From assembly GCA_012519555.1 (NCBI GenBank), contig JAAYPY010000081.1, positions 1-33,203 of the forward strand: a stretch of DNA of 33,203 bases, in the 5' to 3' direction. The notes below the pieces were generated by a model. It saw only the letters and a program-made list of their open reading frames with translations. It had not been told where the DNA came from and searched no databases. This DNA comes from Tissierellia bacterium (lineage in GTDB: Bacteria > Bacillota > Clostridia > Tissierellales > Sedimentibacteraceae). This document shows, in pieces, positions 26,241 through 33,203 of this stretch (positions within the stretch are counted from its first letter, which is position 1; each line of letters begins with the position of its first letter). Position numbers and translations under genes: made by a program.

Positions 26241-27098
26241 CTATTCTATTGTTTCTATCACTTGGAATAAATCGCTGTTTTGTTGATTAATATGAACAAG
26301 AGTGTCATTTTCCCACTTTCCTTCTTCGAAGGTTCCGTCTATATAGTATAAAACTCCTGAGCCTTCCTTTTTCCCATCTTTGAAATTACCGACATACTTA
26401 TTTCCGTTTGCATATGTATAAGTTCCTAAACCCTCCTTCATTCCATTGACGAATTCTCCTTCATATTTATCGCCGTTGGCATATGTGGTAACTCCATAAC
26501 CATTTATGAAATCATCCTTAAATTCACCTTCATAAATATATTTGTTTGGTACGGTAAATTTCCCCTTTCCATGCTGAACATTCTCTATAAACTCTCCCTC
26601 ATACACATCTCCATTGGCATATGTATAAACACCGTAGCCATCCATCATTCCGTTTTTCATCTCACCTTCATAGACAAACTTATTTGGTGAAGTGAATTTT
26701 CCATGACCTTGCGGTTTATTCTCTTTAAATTCGCCTTCATAAACATCACCGTTGGCATATGTATAAATACCGTAGCCATCCATCATTCCGTTTATCATCT
26801 CACCTTCATAAACATCACCGTTAGGATATACTATTCTCATTTTGTTTTCTTGAATTACCTCTTCTGCTTCCCCGCTATCTGAATCATTTATTTCAATTAT
26901 GTCTTCAATCTCGTTTTTTTTATCAATGTCATTTTCATCATTGTTTTCCATACTGCTGTCAATATCATTAATTCCATTGAACTTGTCAATACTTTCCTTT
27001 GTCCCATAATATAATTCTCCATTATTATCTTCGTATTTAGAACAAGATGACGTTATTATTAACATAGTCACCAAAATAAGTGCAATAATCTTTTTCAT
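26241..27098 (-). CDS. MORN-repeat lipoprotein
   Basis: Exported lipoprotein of 285 residues. Residues 1-19 form a signal peptide with a lipobox ending TSSC. A low-complexity acidic segment rich in Asn, Asp, Glu and Ile (about 25-85) follows, then seven full MORN repeats of about 23 residues and a partial eighth (pattern YxNGDxYEGEFxxGxxxGxG). MORN repeats form an extended beta sheet that binds lipids or proteins; in bacteria the role is mostly unknown. I chose ATG 27098 because GGAGG lies 6 nt before it and the signal peptide begins there; a longer frame adds 27 unrelated residues. Lies 86 bp after the MFS gene and is the last gene of that run, before a strong terminator. Confidence 0.88.
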   Translation of the reverse strand: MKKIIALILVTMLIITSSCSKYEDNNGELYYGTKESIDKFNGINDIDSSMENNDENDIDKKNEIEDIIEINDSDSGEAEEVIQENKMRIVYPNGDVYEGEMINGMMDGYGIYTYANGDVYEGEFKENKPQGHGKFTSPNKFVYEGEMKNGMMDGYGVYTYANGDVYEGEFIENVQHGKGKFTVPNKYIYEGEFKDDFINGYGVTTYANGDKYEGEFVNGMKEGLGTYTYANGNKYVGNFKDGKKEGSGVLYYIDGTFEEGKWENDTLVHINQQNSDLFQVIETIE

Positions 27099-27184
27099 TG
27101 CTTGCCTCCATACCAGCCCCTCTCTTACATAATTATTATTGCCGGCAGAGGCTAAATTAATAATAGCAGTAATTTTCATTATTG

Positions 27185-28396
27185 TTAAAAGATGTCAACC
27201 GGTTGGCTTTGCTTCTTTCTTAATGTAATATAAGTAAGCAGCATGTTTAAAATACCAAGAATTGTAAAAATGATTAATATTATGTTGTTGGAGCCTGTTA
27301 AATCATATGTAAAATTAATTACGGGAGTTCCAAGAGCAATACCTGCTCCGACCAATGCAGATGCTATACCTATAATATCACTTAAGTATTCTTCCCCTGC
27401 CAGAGCTGAAGTGAACAAGGGCAGCAAAACTGAAAGTGCGCTTAATGAAGTACCGAATAAGACGGCAAACATCCATGCTATAATTTTACTTTTAACTATG
27501 AGAAGAAGAACTGAGCTGATTACAAAAGAAATCAAACAAATACCAATTGCAGCTTTTATACCTATTCTGTCATAAACGGCACCAACAAAAATTTTAGCTA
27601 ATGCCATTACAAACAAAACCCCTCCTAATATTTTAGAAGCAAAAATTTCATCAAATCCCCTGTCCATCAAATGAGAGGGCAGAACATTCAACCATGGTGC
27701 AATTAAAAATGCCATCATAAATATAACGGTAAGACCTAAAATTACCCTGTGCTCTTTTAATAACTGGCCTGTCGTTTTTCTTTTTATAACAAGAGTTTCT
27801 TCATTAGAGTTTTCAAAAGATTCTACAGGATTTTCTTTGACAAATAAAGCGATGGGAATAATCAGAATAAATAAAATAGCCGAAGTTAGCAAATATGATT
27901 GTTTAAAACCGTAAAAAGATATGATATAGCCCACAACAGGGCTCATAACAGACCCTCCGAAGCCGCTTCCGGCAGAAATCAAACCTAAAATAGTTCCTCT
28001 GTTTTCGGTAAACCAACTGTTAATAAGCAGTGAAAATACTATCATATTTGTGTAAGTATGTCCGATTCCGAATAAAAATGCTCCCAGGTAAAAATGCAAG
28101 AGTACAGTTGATTTATAATATACAAAAAAGGCAGAAGCGCAACAAAAGGCTCCCAAAACAACTACTCTTTTTATGCCTATATGTCTGTAGAGCTTCACAA
28201 AAGCTAAATTTGCAATTATGGTGATTATGGATATGATGCTGAAAATTATTGAAAATTCGGCTCTGCTAAAACCATAGCGGCTTGTTACGGGAACCACGTA
28301 TAAACTGCCAGTATTATTTGCATGCCCGATATAAAAAAATGCAATAAGAAAGCATATAAGAGCCACCACATATCCGTAGTTAAATTTTTTATTCAT
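27185..28396 (-). CDS. MFS transporter (oxalate/formate antiporter-like)
   Basis: Major facilitator of 403 residues with about 12 membrane helices and a central loop near residue 200 (charged KENPVESFENSNEETLVIKR). The motif FVKLYRHIGIKRVVVLG after helix 2 corresponds to the MFS motif A loop, and AGSGFGGSVMSPVVGYII lies in helix 5. The overall look, including the N-terminal KFNYGYVVALICFLIAFFY, is that of OFA/monocarboxylate-type transporters. The substrate cannot be told. ATG 28396 is preceded by purine-rich GGGGAG very close by; a TTG three codons upstream is possible. It follows the B3/B4 gene after 21 bp, so they are probably cotranscribed. Confidence 0.85.
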   Translation of the reverse strand: MNKKFNYGYVVALICFLIAFFYIGHANNTGSLYVVPVTSRYGFSRAEFSIIFSIISIITIIANLAFVKLYRHIGIKRVVVLGAFCCASAFFVYYKSTVLLHFYLGAFLFGIGHTYTNMIVFSLLINSWFTENRGTILGLISAGSGFGGSVMSPVVGYIISFYGFKQSYLLTSAILFILIIPIALFVKENPVESFENSNEETLVIKRKTTGQLLKEHRVILGLTVIFMMAFLIAPWLNVLPSHLMDRGFDEIFASKILGGVLFVMALAKIFVGAVYDRIGIKAAIGICLISFVISSVLLLIVKSKIIAWMFAVLFGTSLSALSVLLPLFTSALAGEEYLSDIIGIASALVGAGIALGTPVINFTYDLTGSNNIILIIFTILGILNMLLTYITLRKKQSQPVDIF

Positions 28397-28417
28397 ACTC
28401 CCCAATCCCTCATCAGT

Positions 28418-29119
28418 TTAAAACTCAATGGACTGATTATTGATATCAACCAAATATTTTGTGCAATTGCCTTGGAATCTGTTTATTATTAGCTCTTCTA
28501 TATCTTTCATAGCTTCATAAAGTGAGGAGCCTTCCTCATATTCAAATCCTACAAGTTGAAAAAATACATGCTTGCTATCAAGTGTAAGTTTCCCTAATTC
28601 GCTTTGTCTCCAAAGCCATTTATAAGTTTGAACTATATTACCGCTTGTAAATATCAGCTCATTTTCTTCCACATCTTCATATTCTTCCGAGCCGAAGGGC
28701 AAAAAAACATCCCCTTTTCTGCTGTAGCGAACTTCCAAGTCCTCATGAATATCCTTTAAATCATGACCTCCTAAGGATATTCCTTTTTCTATGGATACGG
28801 CATTGCATAAATCCACTAAGGCATTAATAACCGGCAGCTGCCCGCCTTTTACTATTCTTTTGAACATTGCTTCCACTGAAGGAGGATATTTGTTTGGATT
28901 AATACCTGACTTCTTCACAACTTCCCTGTATAATTTCACATTCTTCAATTCTCGTATTTCATCAGGCTTTGTTTTCTCCCTCATTTTAGCTTCAGCTTTT
29001 CTGAGCCTTTCCTCATCTTCAGGTCTTGTATCCGAATTTTTTATATCATTTCCCACCAATATTCCAAATTTAATATCAGGATTTAATTCAAACACTGATT
29101 TGTCAACTGTGTATTTCAT
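28418..29119 (-). CDS. B3/B4 tRNA-binding/editing-domain protein
   Basis: Protein of 233 residues of the COG3382 B3/B4 family, related to the editing region of phenylalanyl-tRNA synthetase beta chain but stand-alone. Visible blocks are VKLYREVVKKSGINPNKYPP (about 81-100), SVEAMFKRIVKGGQLPVINALVDLCNA and SLGGHDLKDI, with the charged loop FLPFGSEEYE. Stand-alone members are thought to clear mischarged tRNA or bind amino-acyl groups, without strong proof. GGAG lies 8 nt before the ATG. Starts 36 bp after the E2-like gene and precedes the MFS gene by 21 bp. Confidence 0.85.
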   Translation of the reverse strand: MKYTVDKSVFELNPDIKFGILVGNDIKNSDTRPEDEERLRKAEAKMREKTKPDEIRELKNVKLYREVVKKSGINPNKYPPSVEAMFKRIVKGGQLPVINALVDLCNAVSIEKGISLGGHDLKDIHEDLEVRYSRKGDVFLPFGSEEYEDVEENELIFTSGNIVQTYKWLWRQSELGKLTLDSKHVFFQLVGFEYEEGSSLYEAMKDIEELIINRFQGNCTKYLVDINNQSIEF

Positions 29120-29155
29120 TTTTTTCGCTCCTTTCAGTTTAACTATAACTTTTTC

Positions 29156-30028
29156 TTATTGGGCAAGAGCCTCTTTGATAATTTTCTCTTTTGGAATTTG
29201 TTGAATAAGTTCTGTTTCCAATAACTTTGGGTTACTGATGTATTTCTCAAACAGTTTGAAGGACCTGGCGTAATATACACCGTCACATATTCTCTCATCC
29301 ATTGTATAACCTATTTGGCAGCATTTTTTTATCACTATCTGGTCATTCTCAACTAAGGGAAGCTTTACTGTTTTCCCTAAGGCAGCAAATAAGCCTGTGG
29401 TTCCAAAATCATAAAGATGATGATATATGTACTGAGTGTCTATGGACTTTAAATATGTAAAAAACATTGTTGTATGAAAAGGGCTTGCTTCAATGATACT
29501 TTTAGGAAGCATGTTGTACTTATCCGCTGTTTTTATAATCCTGACCAAAATTTTCTTCACAAATCCGGGCATTGACATTACTCTTTCAGCAAGTTTGTCC
29601 GTATCATTTTCTCCATTATAGGATACTGCTTCAGCTATGTTTTTATCTATAATCTCAGCAATTTCAAAAATATTTTCTTTGCCTGTAAATTCAAATTTTA
29701 CGGTTGTTTCTTCCCCGTCATCTCTAAATGAGCGTTTCACAGCCATTGAAACATAAATCTTATTCCTCTGGTAAATCTGACTGTTCATGACAAATCGGTT
29801 AAGCTGCGGTCTTTCTGCAATTACTCTTACATAAGCAGCTATAAAAACATGCATATAAGAAAAATTGTAACCTGATTGTTTTTTCTCTAAAATATATTTA
29901 TCAATACTTTCAGCCGGAAAAACCTGCTTTGAAAAGTTTTGTGAATCACTTCTCTTTTCCATTACATAAGGAATAATTTTTACAAATGGTTTCAAATCTT
30001 TTAGTAAATAGCCGTCACTTCTTCTCAT
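29156..30028 (-). CDS. 2-oxoacid dehydrogenase E2 / CAT-like protein lacking the catalytic His
   Basis: Protein of 290 residues resembling the catalytic domain of E2 acyltransferases and chloramphenicol acetyltransferase, without lipoyl or E1/E3-binding domains. It has the early FSYMHVFIAAYVRVIAERP region and the late LFAALGKTVKLP and GYTMDERICDGVYYARSF. In active E2/CAT enzymes the last block reads DHRxxDG; here it is DERICDG, so the catalytic His is Glu245. The usual chemistry is therefore unlikely, while the trimer fold may be kept for binding. ATG 30028 is chosen for GGAGG 6 nt before it; the longer frame extends into the leader. First gene of the four-gene minus-strand run ending at the MORN lipoprotein. 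Confidence 0.82.
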   Translation of the reverse strand: MRRSDGYLLKDLKPFVKIIPYVMEKRSDSQNFSKQVFPAESIDKYILEKKQSGYNFSYMHVFIAAYVRVIAERPQLNRFVMNSQIYQRNKIYVSMAVKRSFRDDGEETTVKFEFTGKENIFEIAEIIDKNIAEAVSYNGENDTDKLAERVMSMPGFVKKILVRIIKTADKYNMLPKSIIEASPFHTTMFFTYLKSIDTQYIYHHLYDFGTTGLFAALGKTVKLPLVENDQIVIKKCCQIGYTMDERICDGVYYARSFKLFEKYISNPKLLETELIQQIPKEKIIKEALAQ

Positions 30029-30076
30029 ATACGTCCTCCATAAACTTCCAAAAATATATAAACAGGTATTATCTCT

Positions 30077-30085
30077 ATTGTACCA
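30077..30085 (-). promoter_or_regulatory. Possible extended -10 promoter of the E2-like gene run
   Basis: Minus strand TGGTACAAT: -10 TACAAT (30077-30082) with an upstream TG, about 50 bp before the ATG. No good -35 box is visible at the right distance. Confidence 0.35.
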
Positions 30086-30268
30086 CTGCAAGTTATATGG
30101 GAATTCCTCTAAGATATGCAGCTTAATCGAAGAATATCACATTTTTATAGTAGTATCAATCTTTTTATTTACAAAGTTTTTCCTCCAATTTTTGCTTCCT
30201 TGATATTTCATTATATGTAACATATTCTACTATAAGTTAAGAGATTTGTAAATCAAGACAAAATCTTA

Positions 30269-30297
30269 TTGACACATATGTACGCTAATGCTAATAT
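30269..30297 (+). promoter_or_regulatory. Promoter of the padR-DUF2812 operon
   Basis: Consensus -35 TTGACA (30269-30274), 17-bp spacer, -10 TAATAT (30292-30297). The PadR-type dyad starts inside the -10 box. The remaining stretch between 30092 and 30268 is AT-rich and shows nothing else. Confidence 0.75.
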
Positions 30298-30328
30298 TAT
30301 GTTATACGATATATCGCGTCACATAATA
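30295..30328 (+). promoter_or_regulatory. 34-bp nested dyad, likely PadR operator
   Basis: Outer arms TATTATGT (30295-30302) and ACATAATA (30321-30328), plus a perfect inner CGATATATCG (30307-30316). Both have the same centre (30311.5). The ATGT/ACAT half-sites are those known for PadR proteins. It covers the -10 box and the transcription start, so binding should repress. Confidence 0.75.
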
Positions 30329-30351
30329 GTTGGAATATAAGGAGTGATAAT

Positions 30352-30669
30352 GTGCCTTACGAAGGTGGTCCAATGACCGAAGCCATGTACTATGTCCTGT
30401 TAGCATTAGTACATCCTAACCATGGTTATCAGCTTATGAATGAAATTGAAGAAGTATCAAAGGGAAGAGTAAAAATGGGACCGGGAACTATGTACGGCGT
30501 TCTTACAAGGCTTCAAAAAGATAAATTAATTGTAGTTGTAAATGATGACGGCAGAAGAAAGACATATTCTATTACCGAAGACGGAAGAAGGGCTCTTAAG
30601 GGAGAATACGAAAGATTGAAAAGTATGGTTGATGACGGAAAAATTATTAAGGAGGACCGGTATGAGTAA
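30352..30669 (+). CDS. PadR-family transcriptional regulator
   Basis: Small winged-helix repressor of 105 residues (PadR-s1/PF03551). It has MTEAMYYVLLALVHPNHGYQLM, MGPGTMYGVLTRLQKDKLI (recognition helix) and the wing GRRKTYSITEDGRRAL. I keep the GTG at 30352, 7 nt after AAGGAG; an ATG seven codons later (30373) has AAGGTGG 4 nt upstream and is a real alternative. Its stop overlaps the start of the DUF2812 gene by 8 bp, a common PadR/DUF2812 pairing. It probably represses its own operon through the dyad at 30295-30328 and responds to a toxic compound or membrane stress; the signal is unknown. Confidence 0.9.
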   Translation: MPYEGGPMTEAMYYVLLALVHPNHGYQLMNEIEEVSKGRVKMGPGTMYGVLTRLQKDKLIVVVNDDGRRKTYSITEDGRRALKGEYERLKSMVDDGKIIKEDRYE

Positions 30670-31813
30670 ATTAGTCAGAAGATTTCTGCTTGGAAACTTG
30701 TGGGATTTTGGTAAAAATGAAAGCTGGTTTTCGGATATGGCTTTAAAAGGCCTGCATTTACAAAGTATTGGTAACTGGTTTGTTACTTTTGAAAAAGGAA
30801 AGCCTAAAAAAACCAAGTATAGAATTGAAATTTTGGAAGAAGGTCCCTCACAGGAGCAGTTTGAATTATACAAGGAATACGGCTGGGATTTAGTAGCAAA
30901 TAAGCAAATATTCTATGTTTTTTCCTCCCCTGAGGAAGTAAATGCACCGGAGCTTCAAACAGACCCTATGGAGCTGGGCTTTACCTTTAGAATGATTGAC
31001 AAGCAGCTTAAAAAGAATATGATATCTATCTCCATTTTATTTTTAACATTTTTATTTTCACAATTTCAACTGTTTTTTCATGATGAACCTTATTTATTTT
31101 TAATAAAACGACATGCTTTTACCATAATAATGATAGTAGTTCCATACATATATGTTTTTATTGAAATAATAAGGGGATACATAGCAGTTAAAAAAACCAA
31201 GGACTCCCTCCTCATGGGCATACCCATAAACCATAAGAGGAATTGGAAGCTAAGTTATTTATTTTCTGCTATATTACATGTTTATTTGACTGCCTTAATA
31301 GGGGCAGTATTAATTACCCCCTTCTATACAGCAATACGAAGGGAGCTCTATACCTATAAACCTGTTCAAGATACTCCGGTTATAAGTATATATGATATTG
31401 AAACCGTTCCTGTTTATGATTATTCGCATTTTATCGATTATGATTGGAGTTTAACATCTCCGGTGCAATATTTCATCTCTGAAAGCGGTTATCTGGATAG
31501 TGAAATGCAGGACGATTTCAGCAGTGCATATTTGAAAACAAGCATACAAACAAGATATTATGAATTAACCTTTAAAGGCATGGCTGAAGGACTTATAAAT
31601 GACTTAATTCATCGTTATTACCGTGAATATCATTATGAAGAAAAACTTACGGAGATTAAGAACAACAAATTTGACCGCCTCTATGCTGCCTCCGGGGAGG
31701 GGAAAAACATAGTTTTTGCAAGCTTTGATAATAAGGTTATCCACATCAAATATTCCGGAAAGGCAGAATTAGATTACATAATTTCTCTGATAGAAAAAAA
31801 GCATAACTTATAG
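30662..31813 (+). CDS. DUF2812 membrane protein
   Basis: Protein of 383 residues. The N-terminal 125 residues are soluble with the DUF2812 pattern (ESWFSDMALKGLHLQSIG, FEKGKPKKTKYRIEIL). Three hydrophobic segments follow (about 122-140, 148-172, 200-222), then an outer or soluble C-terminal part without clear similarity. DUF2812 proteins are regularly encoded beside PadR regulators; the function is unknown, and a role in membrane stress response is only a guess. The ATG at 30662 has GGAGG 6 nt upstream, inside the padR 3' end, so translation is coupled. Ends before a bidirectional hairpin terminator. Confidence 0.87.
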   Translation: MSKLVRRFLLGNLWDFGKNESWFSDMALKGLHLQSIGNWFVTFEKGKPKKTKYRIEILEEGPSQEQFELYKEYGWDLVANKQIFYVFSSPEEVNAPELQTDPMELGFTFRMIDKQLKKNMISISILFLTFLFSQFQLFFHDEPYLFLIKRHAFTIIMIVVPYIYVFIEIIRGYIAVKKTKDSLLMGIPINHKRNWKLSYLFSAILHVYLTALIGAVLITPFYTAIRRELYTYKPVQDTPVISIYDIETVPVYDYSHFIDYDWSLTSPVQYFISESGYLDSEMQDDFSSAYLKTSIQTRYYELTFKGMAEGLINDLIHRYYREYHYEEKLTEIKNNKFDRLYAASGEGKNIVFASFDNKVIHIKYSGKAELDYIISLIEKKHNL

Positions 31814-31837
31814 CTTGCAGTAATGTCATCCTCACAA

Positions 31838-31865
31838 AAAATTAATGGCGCATTTCTGCGCCATT
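31838..31865. terminator. Bidirectional terminator between DUF2812 and aminotransferase genes
   Basis: Perfect 9-bp stem AATGGCGCA/TGCGCCATT (31844-31852 and 31857-31865) with loop TTTC. A run of T follows on the minus strand (aaaaaa at 31836-31841 on plus), and an AT-rich tail on the plus strand. It serves the two convergent genes. Confidence 0.82.
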
Positions 31866-31875
31866 ATTATTGTTA

Positions 31876-33060
31876 TTATTTATACTCTTTAATAAGCTTT
31901 TCAAATACCGGCAAGGCTTTTTCACATTTCTCGGTGTCAACGCAATATGAAAGTCTCAGGTGGGTATCGGTTCCAAAGCCCGCTCCCGGCACTACCAAAA
32001 CATCATGGGCCTTTGCCTTTTCGGAAAATTCTTCTGAATTCCCGTTTGGAGCCTCTATGAATAAATAGAAGGCACCATCAGGTTTTGCAACCTTGTAGCC
32101 CATTTTTGTCAGTCCCTCATAGAGAATATCCCTGTTTTTCTTGTAAACTTCCAAGTTTGGTTTAACATCAATACATTTTTCTATAACAAGCTGGAAAAGA
32201 GTAGGAGCACATACATATCCTAAGGCCCTTGCAGCACCTCCTACAGCAGCCATTACTGTTTCATTATCTTGGCATTTATCATTTACCAAAATATAACCTA
32301 TACGCTCCCCGGGCATAGATAAGGATTTTGACCATGAATAACAAATAATTGTATTGTCATAATAATGAGGAATAAAGGGTACAGGTTCATCGCTAAAAAC
32401 TAATTCTCTGTAAGGCTCGTCAGAAATCAAATAAATAGTTTGACTTAGCTCCTCCTGCATTTTCATAAGATAATCCGACAATTCCTTTATTTCTTCCTTT
32501 GAATAAACTACTCCTGAAGGATTGTTGGGAGAATTTATCAGAAGTGCCTTAGTGTTTTTGTTTACAGCCTTTTTAATACCTTCCAAATTAAGTTTCATAT
32601 CACTTCGGCTTGGAACTAATTTCATCTTCGCTCCCTGTCCCTCTATAAATACTTTATATTCAGGAAAATAAGGAGCTAAAACTATTATTTCATCTTGTGA
32701 TGATGCGGTCACGGCCCTGAAAGTTATACATAATGAAGCAGCAGCACCGCAAGTTATAAAAAAGTCATTCGGTGAATACGCTTTGTTGAATCTCTTATTT
32801 AAATTTCCGGCAATTGCCTTTCTGCAGCCGGCATGTCCCTGGGATGTACTGTATCCGTGATAAACCATGGGGTCATTATTCTTCACAATGTCAATGATTG
32901 CTTCTTGTACTTCTTTCGGAGCGGGTACACTTGGGTTCCCTAAACTAAAATCTAAAACGTTTTCCGCTCCAACCACTTCTGCCCTTTGCAAACCATATGC
33001 AAACAGTTCCCTGATAACAGATCTTTGTGTACCCAATTTAATCATTTCTTGTGATAACAT
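31876..33060 (-). CDS. PLP-dependent aminotransferase, class I/II
   Basis: Aminotransferase of 394 residues, fold type I, related to aspartate/aromatic aminotransferases. It shows DFSLGNPSVPAP (38-49), NSPNNPSGVVYS (177-188; PLP-binding Asn), ISDEPYREL (Asp/Tyr contacts), the Schiff-base Lys245 in YSWSKSLSMPGERIGY, and a C-terminal LRLSYC with the substrate-binding Arg. The SLSMPGERIGY form is common in clostridial enzymes annotated only as pyridoxal phosphate-dependent aminotransferase; the amino acid cannot be assigned from sequence alone. ATG 33060 follows GGAGG by 6 nt; an upstream in-frame ATG adds 12 residues over this site. Monocistronic, with a terminator shared with the DUF2812 gene. 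Confidence 0.92.
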   Translation of the reverse strand: MLSQEMIKLGTQRSVIRELFAYGLQRAEVVGAENVLDFSLGNPSVPAPKEVQEAIIDIVKNNDPMVYHGYSTSQGHAGCRKAIAGNLNKRFNKAYSPNDFFITCGAAASLCITFRAVTASSQDEIIVLAPYFPEYKVFIEGQGAKMKLVPSRSDMKLNLEGIKKAVNKNTKALLINSPNNPSGVVYSKEEIKELSDYLMKMQEELSQTIYLISDEPYRELVFSDEPVPFIPHYYDNTIICYSWSKSLSMPGERIGYILVNDKCQDNETVMAAVGGAARALGYVCAPTLFQLVIEKCIDVKPNLEVYKKNRDILYEGLTKMGYKVAKPDGAFYLFIEAPNGNSEEFSEKAKAHDVLVVPGAGFGTDTHLRLSYCVDTEKCEKALPVFEKLIKEYK

Positions 33061-33097
33061 ATTATCCTCCAATAATTTGTAATATTTCCTTTCCACT

Positions 33098-33126
33098 ATA
33101 TTACCACATTTTTAAGTAAAAGTAAA
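33098..33126 (-). promoter_or_regulatory. Probable promoter of the aminotransferase gene
   Basis: Minus strand: -35 TTTACT (33121-33126), 17-bp spacer, -10 TAATAT (33098-33103), about 38 bp before the start. The -35 matches only partly. Confidence 0.5.
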
Positions 33127-33203
33127 TGTTATTAAATTTCAGTCTTTCAGTAGAAATATAGTTAAATTAATTGCATTTAATATAAGAGTTACAAAAAGAA
33201 GAA

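Noticed and set aside
26600..26830. Repeats that might be a CRISPR array
   Set aside because: They are in-frame MORN repeats of a lipoprotein gene with no unique spacers.

Overview
This window looks like chromosomal DNA from a low-GC, anaerobic, Gram-positive bacterium of the Clostridia. The reasons are AT-rich codon use, strong GGAGG ribosome sites, AddAB instead of RecBCD, a SAM-I (S-box) riboswitch, Clostridia-type selenium genes and B12-dependent methionine synthesis. A Sedimentibacter/Tissierellales-like host is my guess from gene content, not something the sequence proves.

Region 1 (1-8.65 kb, all minus strand). From right to left: an IclR-family regulator, an acetylating acetaldehyde dehydrogenase and a 4-hydroxy-2-oxovalerate aldolase (a DmpF/DmpG pair) ending at a terminator. 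A separate promoter then drives deoC and a BMP/NupNOPQ-type nucleoside ABC importer (binding lipoprotein, double ATPase, two permeases). The binding-protein gene carries one in-frame UGA at codon 124. Together the genes suggest nucleoside uptake and deoxyribose breakdown next to an enzyme that can convert the resulting acetaldehyde to acetyl-CoA.

Region 2 (8.65-17.9 kb). addB-addA encode the recombination helicase-nuclease. They are followed by a DUF3298 protein and nnrD (NAD(P)HX dehydratase), converging on a palindromic repeat.

Region 3 (17.9-21.2 kb). A SAM-I riboswitch with an intrinsic terminator controls a two-gene operon: a stand-alone cobalamin-reactivation domain followed by a short MetH of 786 residues.

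Region 4 (21.2-26.2 kb). A divergent selenium-metabolism cluster. On the minus strand are yedE, yedF and a DUF3343 gene. On the plus strand are a class-V aminotransferase/cysteine desulfurase-like gene, a LysR regulator and selD. selD is itself a selenoprotein gene: UGA codon 17 sits at the catalytic position, and a perfect 8-bp SECIS-like hairpin begins 25 nt further on, with its loop 33 nt after the UGA. The true selD start is at 25164, well upstream of the longest uninterrupted frame.

Region 5 (26.2-33.2 kb). A minus-strand run of four genes: an E2-acyltransferase-like protein lacking the catalytic His, a B3/B4 tRNA-editing-like protein, an MFS transporter and a MORN-repeat lipoprotein. 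Next come a PadR/DUF2812 pair with a large nested dyad operator, and a PLP aminotransferase.

Most of the window is recognisable metabolism. The points most worth a second look are the UGA in the nucleoside-binding lipoprotein, the Sec-containing SelD with its hairpin, the 20-bp tandem operator before the IclR gene, and the PadR operator.
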